From positions 1-64,000 of the forward strand of contig NZ_AUMO01000037.1 of assembly GCF_000430725.1 (NCBI RefSeq): a stretch of 64,000 bases of DNA. Direction: 5' to 3'. A program made the translations under genes and the position numbers. Shown piece after piece: positions 44,951 through 52,909 of this stretch (positions are counted from its first letter, which is position 1; each line of letters begins with the position of its first letter). The stretch is from Azohydromonas australica DSM 1124. Its GTDB lineage: Bacteria > Pseudomonadota > Gammaproteobacteria > Burkholderiales > Burkholderiaceae_C. The notes beneath the pieces were generated by a model, which made no database searches, was not told the DNA's origin, and was given only the letters and a program-made list of their open reading frames with translations.

Positions 44951-45933
44951 GGCTTGGTGATGCGCGTGCGCAGGACACCAATGCCCTCGACCTCCAGCTC
45001 GACCACATCGCCTGGCTTGAGCGTGCGCAGCTGCTCCAGTCCGCAACCGTTGCCCACCGTGCCGGAGCCCAGGAACTCGCCCGGGTACAGCGTCTCGGAT
45101 CGAGAGACATGGGCGATCACGTCCTCGAAGGTCCAGCGCATCGTGCTGGTGTTGCCACGGCCCCACTCCTGGCCGTTGACGCGCGCCACCATCGTCAATT
45201 GGTAGGGATCGGGCAACTCGTCCACCGTGACCAGGCAGGGTCCCATCACGTTGGCGGTGTCGAAGTCCTTGCCCTTGGCCGGACCCAGCATGCCGCCCAT
45301 CTCGACCGCCTGCGCATCGCGCGCGCTGATGTCGTTGAAGATGGTGTAGCCGAAGATGTGCTCGCGCGCCTTTTCCTTGGGCACGTCCTTGGCACGCTTG
45401 CCGATGTAGCAGCCGAACTCGAGCTCGAAGTCCAACGCCTGGCTGTAGGCAGGCCACACCACATCGTCATCGGCGCCGATGGTGGCGAAGCGGTTGCACT
45501 TGTAGTAGATCGGCTGGCGGTTGAAGGTGTCGATCACTCGATCGTCGGCGCGCGTGCTCATGGCCTTGAGCGTGGCCTCGGGGTCCTGCGTGCGCATCGC
45601 ACGCAGCCGTCTTGCGGCGGCAAAGCTCTGTCGCAGGTGCAGTTCGAAGCAGGAGCAGTCGCGCATCTGGATCGGTGGCTGGATGGGCGCGCGCAGGCGT
45701 ACGTCTTGGCGCGCCAGCACCGCTTCAGCCGGTGCGCGCGCAATCAGATTGCGAGCCGCCTCCCACACCGCCGGACCGGCCTCGATGAGGGCCTGCACGC
45801 TGCCGAAGGCCGCCGTATCGCCCCCAAGCGCGATCTGCGCCGCGTGTCCCAGATCGAGCACGGCCTGGCCGGCCTCGATCAACGCACCGCAGCGCTGCAC
45901 GCCCTGGGCGCGTTCATAGGTCACAAGTCTCAT
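44947..45933 (-). CDS. Fumarylacetoacetate hydrolase (FAH) family protein
   Basis: 328 residues. Metal-site blocks of the family are visible: ALDFELEFGCYIGK (acidic ligands), YTIFNDISARDAQ and GKDFDTANVMGPCLV. Members act as acylpyruvate hydrolases or 2-oxo-hept-3-ene-1,7-dioate hydratase/decarboxylases in the cleavage of aromatic breakdown products. Overlaps hemerythrin upstream and Bug downstream by 4 bases each. Suggests that C-C hydrolysis or hydration occurs in this pathway. Confidence 0.9.
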   Translation of the reverse strand: MRLVTYERAQGVQRCGALIEAGQAVLDLGHAAQIALGGDTAAFGSVQALIEAGPAVWEAARNLIARAPAEAVLARQDVRLRAPIQPPIQMRDCSCFELHLRQSFAAARRLRAMRTQDPEATLKAMSTRADDRVIDTFNRQPIYYKCNRFATIGADDDVVWPAYSQALDFELEFGCYIGKRAKDVPKEKAREHIFGYTIFNDISARDAQAVEMGGMLGPAKGKDFDTANVMGPCLVTVDELPDPYQLTMVARVNGQEWGRGNTSTMRWTFEDVIAHVSRSETLYPGEFLGSGTVGNGCGLEQLRTLKPGDVVELEVEGIGVLRTRITKP

Positions 45934-46415
45934 TTCAAACAGTCCTCCTGGACATTGGAATCTTCCGGTGTCCTGGCCACCCCACGTCGCAGCACCACCG
46001 GCGCGCCCCCATGCGCGCGCTTGCTCATCCAGTGAGACAACGCGGCATCCATGTAATCGGCATGGCCGGGAAACCAGTTCTCAAGCGCTGCCGCCAGGTC
46101 ACGTGCGACCTGCACCCGGGCCGGGTCCTGCGCACCGTCGTCCAGCATCGCCCTGACTTCACGCACGGACTTCAGCACCGCTGCATGTTCGTCGGCGTGG
46201 CACTGCGCGGCGGGAAAACCGCTGTCGGCCATCCACGCCTCTTCCTGATGGAAATGCTCGATCAGGTGCGTGGCCACTGCATCCAGCCGTGCGAGCACAT
46301 CGGCGTTGCCGGCGGCCTGCAATGCGGCAACGCAGTCGACGAAGTCGCGGTGCGTCGCATCCATGGCCGGGTAGCCCAACAGGTAGGCCTCGGTCCACTG
46401 CATTGGTGCACCCAT
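45930..46415 (-). CDS. Bacteriohemerythrin-like protein
   Basis: 161 residues, single four-helix hemerythrin domain. Iron ligands are expected at His in MDATHRDFVD, His/His/Glu in HLIEHFHQEE, His/Glu-His in CHADEHAAVL, and His/Asp in WFPGHADYMD. All seven canonical positions appear occupied. The C-terminal ~35 residues are extra. It reversibly binds O2 in characterised homologues. ATG 46415, with ATG 46403 as an alternative. Inside a tightly coupled catabolic operon, which is unusual. Confidence 0.9.
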   Translation of the reverse strand: MGAPMQWTEAYLLGYPAMDATHRDFVDCVAALQAAGNADVLARLDAVATHLIEHFHQEEAWMADSGFPAAQCHADEHAAVLKSVREVRAMLDDGAQDPARVQVARDLAAALENWFPGHADYMDAALSHWMSKRAHGGAPVVLRRGVARTPEDSNVQEDCLK

Positions 46416-46418
46416 GCT

Positions 46419-47132
46419 TCAGACCCGCCCTGCCACGGGAATGCAGGCGCCGGTAACCGCCTGCGCATCGTCGGACAGCAGGAACGCGATCACGGTGGCC
46501 AGCGCCTGTGGATGCACCCAGCGCGCGAAATCCGCATCAGGCATGTCCGCACGGTTGGCCGGCGTGTCCAGGATGCTCGGGAGCACCGCGTTGACACGCA
46601 CGCCACGGTCCTTGAGCTCCTCGGCCAGGGCCTCGGTGAGCCGGGCCACGCCGGCCTTGGACGCCGCATACGCGCCCATGCCCAGGGCAGCCTTGTTGGC
46701 CGCCAATGCGCCGACGTTGACGATCGCCGCAGGTGCCGCGGCCAGCAGGTACGGCAGGGCTGCGCGGCTGGCCACGACGGCGCTGCGCAGGTTCATCCCG
46801 TACAGCGCATCCCAGGATTCGACACTGCCGCCCTCCAGCGTCTCCCAGCGGAACCCGCCAGCGACGTTGACGAGCGAGTCCAGGCCGCCCAACAGGCTGC
46901 AAGCCTGCTCCAGCGCTGCAGCCGCGGCCGCCTGGTCGCCCAGGTCGACGTCGCCCAGCACGCCAGCCATGCCGGGCAGCGAGTGCGCCGGCGCGCGATC
47001 GAGCAGCACCACGCGGGCGCCGCGCTCGGCAAGCAGGTCGCCCACCGCACGTCCGAGCGCACCCAGGCCGCCGGTCACCAGCACCCGGCGGGAAGAAAGT
47101 GAAGCGGCAGCCGCCGCAGGTGTGGAATCCAA
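46419..47132 (-). CDS. Short-chain dehydrogenase/reductase
   Basis: 237 residues. VLVTGGLGALGRAVGDLLAE cofactor site, LLDRAP after strand 2, NVAGGF, catalytic YAASK, and an end at VTGACIPVAGRV. First gene of the nine-gene leftward operon; hemerythrin follows after 3 bases. Divergent from the MFS carrier at 47499. Confidence 0.9.
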   Translation of the reverse strand: MDSTPAAAAASLSSRRVLVTGGLGALGRAVGDLLAERGARVVLLDRAPAHSLPGMAGVLGDVDLGDQAAAAAALEQACSLLGGLDSLVNVAGGFRWETLEGGSVESWDALYGMNLRSAVVASRAALPYLLAAAPAAIVNVGALAANKAALGMGAYAASKAGVARLTEALAEELKDRGVRVNAVLPSILDTPANRADMPDADFARWVHPQALATVIAFLLSDDAQAVTGACIPVAGRV

Positions 47133-47152
47133 GGGTAACTCCGTAGATTTGC

Positions 47153-47171
47153 ACAGATTGATTGAATCTGT
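47153..47171. promoter_or_regulatory. Perfect 7-5-7 dyad I upstream of the nine-gene operon
   Basis: ACAGATT-GATTG-AATCTGT, 21 bases upstream of the SDR start, followed by TCAGCTATTAGAC. The arms match element E at the oxygenase alpha 1 promoter. The remainder of the 366-base divergent gap (47133-47498) holds no gene; it is the leader of the MFS carrier. Confidence 0.6.
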
Positions 47172-47498
47172 TCAGCTATTAGACTTTTCCTCCAACGCGC
47201 CGTCAATGCCTGTCACCCCACCCCGTCTTCCGCGAGCCGCCAGGCAACCCCATCAAGGACCCTTCGGGTGCAGCGATAAAAGCTGCCTTGCCGGTGTGCC
47301 TGCCCCGGGGCGTGCCAGTTCCGCAGGCACGACGGCGCCGGCATCTCGCGCGCGAAAGGACGCGGGCCGTTCCGAGCCCGCTGCGAGCTGCCGGCATTTC
47401 CCTCAACCCCTGGAGGGCCGCCCGTACGGGGCCCGCTTCAGCCACAGGGCCGTCGCCCCGCGCGGGAACGACATGGCCCACCTGCCTGGAATCACCCC

Positions 47499-48839
47499 AT
47501 GAGCAACACACGACCGGTCGCAGACCGATCCATTCCGGTCGATGGCGGCGCGAGCGCTGCTGGCCACGAAACGCACTCGGGCAGCAACGGCCTGCGCCTG
47601 GACCTCAGCGAGTTCCGCGTGGCCTGGCGCATCGTGATCATTGCCACGCTGGGCATTGCGGCCAATGCTGCGGCGTCGATGCTGTATGCCTTCGGCTCGC
47701 TCACTCTGCCCTGGCAGCAGGCTTTCGGATGGGAGCGCAGTGCGATCCAGTCGGCGGTGGGTTTCCTCTTCCTGGGCGCCATCGTGAGCGCGCAGGTGGT
47801 GGGCTGGCTGAACCGGCGCTACGGCATGAAACGCGTGACGACCGTGTCGCTGCTGGCGCTGTCGCTGGCCTACGTGGCGATGACACAGATGGGGCCATCC
47901 ATCAGCAGCCTGTACGTGATGCTGGTGGTGCTGTCGTTGTGCAGCATGGGTACCATGCAGGTCACCTGGACGCACATCGTCAACCTCTGGTACGAACACA
48001 ACCGCGGGCTGGCCCTGGCGCTGGTGCTTTCGGGCACGGGCCTGGCCGCCATCATCATCCCGGCCGCCGTGAGCGCTGCCACGGCGAAGTGGGGCTGGCA
48101 GGCCGGATTGCTGGTGCTGGCAGTGCTGCCGGCCGGCATCGTGCTGCCCCTGGTACGGCTATGGATGGTCGAGCCGGGTGAGGTTGCAGCAACGGCCTCG
48201 GCACGCAGCACCCAGGTTTCCCGCCCGGCGCCGGGAGGCGTGCCCTTCAAGGCTGCGCTTCGCAGCCCGCGCTACTGGGCACTGAACATCGCTTTGTCCA
48301 TGGTGGTGGCCGCCGTCGTTGCCATGGTGACGAGCACCGTGCCGTTGCTGCGCGACAAAGGGCTCGATGCCTCAACCGCCGGACAGGTCTTCGGCAGCTT
48401 CGGGCTGTCGCTGATCCTCGGACGCGTGGTCGTCGGCTACCTCGTCGACCGAGTCTGGGCCCCAGGTGTGGCTGCCGTGGCGATGGCGTTGCCGGCGCTG
48501 GGATGCTGGCTGCTGGGCCACACCGCCCCCCACGACACCATGATGCTGGCACTGGCCGTGATGCTGATCGGTATCGGCGCCGGCGCGGAGTTCGACATTG
48601 CGGCGTTCCTGATGGCACGCTACTTCGGCATGCGCGACTACGGGCCGCTGTTTGGCATCCACCTCGGGATGATCACGTTGGCCTCTACCGTTGCTCCGTT
48701 ACTTTTTGGGCAGCTCTACAAGAGCACGGGCGACTACGACTCGATGCTGACCATCTGCACCGGCTTGTTTGTCGTCGGTTCGCTGATGCTGCTGCCGCTG
48801 GGACGGTATCCGCGTTTCGAGGCGGCCAGGCCCTCCTGA
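47499..48839 (+). CDS. MFS transporter (oxalate/formate antiporter-like), paralogue of the 14254 carrier
   Basis: 446 residues, 12 hydrophobic segments. Shares with the carrier at 14254 the blocks GIGAGAEFD.AAFLMARYFG, VPLLRD.GL, VDR.WAPGVAA and FG..YKSTG.Y. The N-terminus is extended by about 35 polar residues. Likely monocarboxylate or aromatic-acid exchange. Marks the right end of the catabolic island; a small AGCCGC/GCGGCT stem follows the stop at 48856-48870. Confidence 0.9.
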   Translation: MSNTRPVADRSIPVDGGASAAGHETHSGSNGLRLDLSEFRVAWRIVIIATLGIAANAAASMLYAFGSLTLPWQQAFGWERSAIQSAVGFLFLGAIVSAQVVGWLNRRYGMKRVTTVSLLALSLAYVAMTQMGPSISSLYVMLVVLSLCSMGTMQVTWTHIVNLWYEHNRGLALALVLSGTGLAAIIIPAAVSAATAKWGWQAGLLVLAVLPAGIVLPLVRLWMVEPGEVAATASARSTQVSRPAPGGVPFKAALRSPRYWALNIALSMVVAAVVAMVTSTVPLLRDKGLDASTAGQVFGSFGLSLILGRVVVGYLVDRVWAPGVAAVAMALPALGCWLLGHTAPHDTMMLALAVMLIGIGAGAEFDIAAFLMARYFGMRDYGPLFGIHLGMITLASTVAPLLFGQLYKSTGDYDSMLTICTGLFVVGSLMLLPLGRYPRFEAARPS

Positions 48840-48976
48840 AGCCACAGCGGCGGCAAGCCGCGAGGCGGCTCTGTTGCAACAGCGTTCACACAAGGAAAGT
48901 CGTAACCCATGCGGAGCGCAGTTCCTCTGGGAAGCCGGTCAGGCTGCGGCCGGCAAACAGCTGGCCTTCGGCAACT

Positions 48977-49344
48977 ATGCGGGTCGCTGCTCATCGGGCG
49001 ATCAAGAAACTCCACCGCGCAGCCCACCCGGCTCAGTTCCTCGATCAGCACCATCCAATGCACGTAATTGCGCACCAGACGGTCCGGCTCGGTGACCAGC
49101 AAGCAGTTGATCTCGCGCGCCTTGGCAGCATCGCGCAACCGATCCAGCCCGGGCCGTGCCAAGGTCGCACCACGCAGCTCTCATCGCGAAACACATGCGG
49201 TGGCTCAAGTTCCCAGCCGTCGGCGGCATGTGCTCGGACGTGGTCGTTTAGAAGTTCGAGCTGCTGCTCGATGGTCTGTCGATCGACCTGATGGCTGGTC
49301 GATACGCGCACGTACAGGGCGATCCGAATGCGGGCGATCCTGAC
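48977..49344 (-). pseudogene. Serine recombinase (resolvase) N-terminal domain, frameshifted and truncated
   Basis: One frame reads RIALYVRVSTSHQVDRQTIE, the start of a resolvase catalytic domain with its nucleophile Ser. After FRDES a one-base shift is needed to continue as GATLARPGLDRLRDAA, TEPDRLVRNYVH and EFLDRPMSSDPH. The following conserved helix is missing, and a VAE-like remnant abuts unrelated sequence. So the gene has at least one frameshift and a deletion and is inactive. It marks an old mobile element. Confidence 0.75.
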
Positions 49345-49516
49345 TTACCTCCACCGGGGCGCCGGCGACCGGCTCCACCGGTACGCTCGGCTTGACAGTC
49401 GCCCACTGCAGAAAGAGTTGGTACGTTCGATCCCAGCGTTGTTGGCCGACGGGAATTGCCACCCCGCTGCGCCGCACGCTCCAGTCCGCTCGTCGCGGCC
49501 GCTGGTTGCCGTTCAT
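49205..49516 (-). CDS. Possible small accessory frame upstream of the recombinase remnant
   Basis: The first ~50 residues look natural (ADWSVRRSGVAIPVGQQRWD, then YQLFLQWATV); the later part overlaps the recombinase frame and is arginine/serine-rich, perhaps after a frameshift. No family recognised. The rest of the stretch to 49646 holds nothing else. Confidence 0.25.
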   Translation of the reverse strand: MNGNQRPRRADWSVRRSGVAIPVGQQRWDRTYQLFLQWATVKPSVPVEPVAGAPVEVSQDRPHSDRPVRARIDQPSGRSTDHRAAARTSKRPRPSTCRRRLGT

Positions 49517-49646
49517 CGCGTCCTCCGCTGTGCACGACATCGAGCGGGGCAGAGTACGGCGCGGAAAACTCGACTCGTGGCCGCTGGGGACGCGGCCAGC
49601 TGAGCTGTAGCCGCTCGCAGCGGATCAGGCAAAACTTGTCACTTGT

Positions 49647-51002
49647 GGCTCTTCTAAATTTCAAGTGGGTTGCCGGGCATGAGGGTTGACCGCGGTGAAG
49701 TCCAACTTGCCGGCGATCAAGAAGATCACGGTCTTGATGGTTGACATGCGGGTGAAGCCTCGGGCGCGGCGCTTGGCGGCCTGGAACAGGCCATTGAGGG
49801 CTTCGATGAAGCCGTTGGTCTGGCGGGTCTGAGCCCAGGCCACGATGCCCTCAAGATGACGGCGCACCATTGCGGCCACGACCTTCATCGGTTCGACCTT
49901 GGAGCGCATCACGCAGCGGCACCAATGCAGCAGCATGGCGCGCACGACGTTGATCTGTTTGCGCTCCAGGATCTCGCGCAACTGCTCCTTGTAGAGCCAG
50001 GCGCGTGCCGTGCGCACGCTCGCCATCCGGGCGATCAGGCCGTCGAGCTCCACGGCGGCCTCGGGCTTGAGACGGTCGCGGTCCTTGAGCAGCGTCCAGC
50101 GCATGCCCTTAAGGGACTTGTCGCTGCGCTGCTCGATGCGCCGCATCTTGTCCACCGCGGCATTGGCATGCCAGACAACGTGGAATTTGTCGAACGTGAT
50201 GCGCGCGTTGGGCAGCTGCTCGCCCACGCCCTTGATGAACGCGGGCGACATGTCGATGCTTACCGACTTGATCTGCTCAGACGGGCAGCCGTGCTCAGCA
50301 AGCTCGGCAGCGATCGCGGCAATAGCCTTGGCATTACGCCCGGTGGTCACGCTGAGCACGCGGCGCTTGACGGCATCAGCCGCCAGCGTGATGTAGTCGT
50401 GGCCGCGGGCACGCGAGGTCTCGTCGATGGCCAGCGCGGTGACGTCGCTGAAGTCAGCCTCTTGCAGCGCCAGCGCGACGTATCGCTGGCAGATCGCCAT
50501 CACCCGGTGCGGCGAGATGCCCACGATGCGCGCCACCGCCGCAAACGGCATCTCAGGTGCGAGCATCAGCACCAAGGCCTCGAACAGCAGCGTGAAGCCC
50601 GACAGGCGTCCGGCAAACGGCGGCTTGACCAACTGCACCGAGCCGCCGGGCAGCTTCACCCGGGGCGTGCGCACTTGCAGCAGGCACTCGTGCTGGAAGA
50701 AGTTCAGGTGCCGGTACGTCTTGGTGACGGTGTCGTGGATCGGGTGCTCACCAGGCACACCCTCCACAGCAAAGCGAGAGCCGACAGCAAAGTCGATAGC
50801 CACCGTCAGCACCTTGGCCGCCTCATCGAACTGCACACCCTTCACAGACCACGGTGCAGTGATTCCCAGCGCGGCTTCGAACAACTTGTCGTGCATTCCA
50901 AACGTACCCGTATCGCGATGGCCGGTGCGTCAGCACGCTTCATCGACCATCGCCTTCATCCTCAATCCCAGCCAGTCTACCCACTCGAAATTCAAGAGAG
51001 GC
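49647..51002. mobile_element. ISL3-family insertion sequence, apparently complete
   Basis: About 1.36 kb bounded by imperfect inverted repeats: GGCTCTTCTAAATTTCAAGT... at 49647-49670 and its partner ending AATTCAAGAGAGGC at 50979-51002, about 19 of 24 positions matching by eye. Similarity may extend about 12-16 bases outward on each side. One transposase fills it. Its right end abuts an IS5-type transposase remnant, so it probably inserted into older mobile DNA. Confidence 0.75.
49661..50896 (-). CDS. ISL3-family transposase
   Basis: 411 residues with the ISL3 DDE layout: TALAIDETSRARGHDYITL (first Asp), SVSIDMSPAFIKGV (second Asp), ITFDKFHVVWHAN, and NGFIEALNGLFQAAKRRARG (catalytic Glu). 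The N-terminal zinc-finger-like cysteines typical of the family are reduced to one visible Cys. The stop lies inside the left inverted repeat. Intact and probably functional. Confidence 0.92.
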   Translation of the reverse strand: MHDKLFEAALGITAPWSVKGVQFDEAAKVLTVAIDFAVGSRFAVEGVPGEHPIHDTVTKTYRHLNFFQHECLLQVRTPRVKLPGGSVQLVKPPFAGRLSGFTLLFEALVLMLAPEMPFAAVARIVGISPHRVMAICQRYVALALQEADFSDVTALAIDETSRARGHDYITLAADAVKRRVLSVTTGRNAKAIAAIAAELAEHGCPSEQIKSVSIDMSPAFIKGVGEQLPNARITFDKFHVVWHANAAVDKMRRIEQRSDKSLKGMRWTLLKDRDRLKPEAAVELDGLIARMASVRTARAWLYKEQLREILERKQINVVRAMLLHWCRCVMRSKVEPMKVVAAMVRRHLEGIVAWAQTRQTNGFIEALNGLFQAAKRRARGFTRMSTIKTVIFLIAGKLDFTAVNPHARQPT

Positions 51003-51015
51003 TCACTTGTGATAA

Positions 51016-51154
51016 GGCCATTGAGCGCACGATCTCCTGGCTGCACCAGATGCGTCGGCTGCGCACGCGCTTTGAGAGGCGTGCTCACATCCACCAGGCC
51101 TTTCTGACCCTGGGCTGCGCGCTCATCTGCTGGAACCATTTGCTGCCTTCGTAG
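51016..51154 (+). pseudogene. IS5-type transposase, C-terminal remnant
   Basis: IERTISWLHQMRRLRTRFER followed by HQAFLTLGCALICWNHLL before the stop is the characteristic end of IS5-family transposases. The preceding coding part is absent, replaced by the ISL3 element's right end. Confidence 0.75.
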
Positions 51155-51629
51155 AGCAAAAAGTTAAGCTTCTAGTTGTGTGAACGTTGATTGACGCCCA
51201 CTCCATCATGCAAAAGCATGCTGCTATTGAGATAGGTCTTCCTATCACGATAGTTGCGTCGAAGGATGAAACTGGCGGATGGACAAACGGTCCACCCTGA
51301 GTACCAGCAGCGGCGCTTCACCAAGCAGCCTTCTCCGTTGAGTATGCACCTTGATTTACATAGGCATGATCGCCGATTAATCAAACGGCATGACGCGGAT
51401 GATGCACACCGGAAACGCCACTGGCGTGCTGGCAGCCCATGGCGCCCGTGGCGCCCGTGGCTGGACTTGAGGAGTTGCGCATGGCGCTGCACCAACCGTG
51501 GTACCGCCGGCCGCCGGCGCTTCAGACTTCTTTACCTGCGCTTCACAAACCGTGGTGAACCGCCCGCGGCCGCGATGCGTTGTCGATTTGTGGCGCGCAA
51601 GCTGCGCCCGTAATCAAGGAGTCGCATTC
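51155..51629. other. Intergenic stretch with short direct repeats
   Basis: AT-richer than its surroundings up to about 51400; open frames on both strands show no family. At 51451-51469 GCGCCCGTG is repeated in tandem. Two related blocks, CACCAACCGTGGTACCGCC (near 51490) and CACAAACCGTGGTGAACCGC (near 51543), precede the next gene and may be regulatory or a degenerate duplication. Confidence 0.4.
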
Positions 51630-52028
51630 ATGTTCAGCAAGCGGATCGCTCTCGTGGCAATGGCCCTCTTCGGCAGCCTGGGAGCTGGCTTGGCGCAGGC
51701 GCAAGGTGCCGACGTCCAGTGGTCGGTGACGATCGGCGCGCCCGTCGGTGTGCCGGTCTACAACCAAGGCGCGCCGGTCCATGGCTCACCGATGCCGGCA
51801 ACGCGTCCTGTACCTGTGCGCATGCCGCAGGGCTATCAACAGCCCACCCGCTGGGATCGTGATGGCGACGGCATTCCCAATGGCCGCGATCACGTCTTCA
51901 ATCCGGTCTGGGACCGCGACGGCGACGGCATCGCCAACCGGCATGACCGCCGTGACAACCTGCGCCAGGATCATGATGGCGATGGCGTGCCGAACTGGTA
52001 CGACCGTTCACCTTGGGGTCGGCGCTGA
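51630..52028 (+). CDS. Small secreted protein with thrombospondin type 3-like Ca-binding repeats
   Basis: 132 residues. A Sec signal peptide (MFSKRIALVAMALFGSLGAG, cut near AQAQG) is followed by a proline-rich stretch and three Asp-rich loops: DRDGDGIPNGRD, DRDGDGIANRHD and DHDGDGVPNWYD. These are calcium-binding TSP3/EF-loop-like repeats. AAGGAG lies 9 bases upstream of ATG 51630. Periplasmic or surface location expected; function unknown. Confidence 0.75.
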   Translation: MFSKRIALVAMALFGSLGAGLAQAQGADVQWSVTIGAPVGVPVYNQGAPVHGSPMPATRPVPVRMPQGYQQPTRWDRDGDGIPNGRDHVFNPVWDRDGDGIANRHDRRDNLRQDHDGDGVPNWYDRSPWGRR

Positions 52029-52185
52029 CCGTACGTGGATCGCCAGCGATACGCGCACGTTGATATGCGCGGCCAGGGCCATACCGCAGTCGCAGCCGGC
52101 AACTCGGCAAGCATGCGCAGCACCGGCACGCTGCAGCTTGTTCTGGAAGAATTCGGGCTTCCCAAGCTTGCCGCAAGCCTCTGCC

Positions 52186-52452
52186 GTGCGAGACCAACCG
52201 CATTCTGAAACCTCATGTTCCCCCGGGTTCCGCCTGGCCCTGGCACTGGCCACGGCGGCACTCGTGGGGGCGTCGTCCTGGCTGTGGATGGGAGGCTTCG
52301 ACGACACGCTCGCAGACCTGCGCACCCTCGGGATGGCTGTCATCGCAGCAGGGCTCGCCTACAGCCTGGCCGAGCGCTTCCTGCTCGTTTTCGTGTTGGG
52401 TATGGCACCGGTGCTGGTGCTGCTGGCACTGCTCTCCCACTGGCTGCCATGA
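52186..52452 (+). CDS. Small integral membrane protein
   Basis: About 88 residues from a GTG. Three hydrophobic segments: LALALATAALVGASSWLW, LGMAVIAAGLAYSLAE and FLLVFVLGMAPVLVLLALLS. The stop overlaps the ferredoxin start (ATGA). The exact start is uncertain: no clear ribosome site, and a TTG 18 bases upstream is in frame. No family recognised. Confidence 0.55.
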   Translation: MRDQPHSETSCSPGFRLALALATAALVGASSWLWMGGFDDTLADLRTLGMAVIAAGLAYSLAERFLLVFVLGMAPVLVLLALLSHWLP

Positions 52453-52724
52453 CCTTTGCTGTCACCGCGGCCTGTGTGGGCTGCAAGGACACGGGCTGCG
52501 TGGTGCCATGCCCGATGGGCTGCTTCCTGGAAGGGCCCGACGTGCTGGCGATCGAACCCAGCGAGTGCATCGACTGCGCCATGTGCGTGCCGGAGTGTCC
52601 AGTGGACGCCATCCGCGCTGACGTCGAGCTTGCCCCGTCGGAGCAGGACTTCGTTGCGCAAACCCTGCGGCGAGCGCACAAGGCCGGCTGGCACCGGATC
52701 ACGCGGCCGCTGGCCAGGACGTGA
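52449..52724 (+). CDS. 7Fe/8Fe ferredoxin (FdxA-like)
   Basis: 91 residues. CVGCKDTGCVVPCPMGCF and CIDCAMCVPECP supply the cysteines for one [3Fe-4S]/[4Fe-4S] and one [4Fe-4S] cluster in the arrangement of FdxA. It starts within the stop of the membrane protein, so they are coupled. A generic low-potential electron carrier; it is about 18 kb from the oxygenases and not obviously their partner. Confidence 0.92.
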   Translation: MTFAVTAACVGCKDTGCVVPCPMGCFLEGPDVLAIEPSECIDCAMCVPECPVDAIRADVELAPSEQDFVAQTLRRAHKAGWHRITRPLART

Positions 52725-52909
52725 TGCGGTTACAAGGGACCTGACGCATGGTCAGCCATTGCTGCGCGCCGTAGCGCTCGAACACGCTCCACGGGGTGCA
52801 GGACGCACCCGCCTTGGCGGAAGCAGCCACGCCCGCGATGGCCGCGCAGCCACTTCACCAACTGCAGTTGCGCGGCAAGTAGGCTTTGATCACGGCAATC
52901 ACGTATGCC

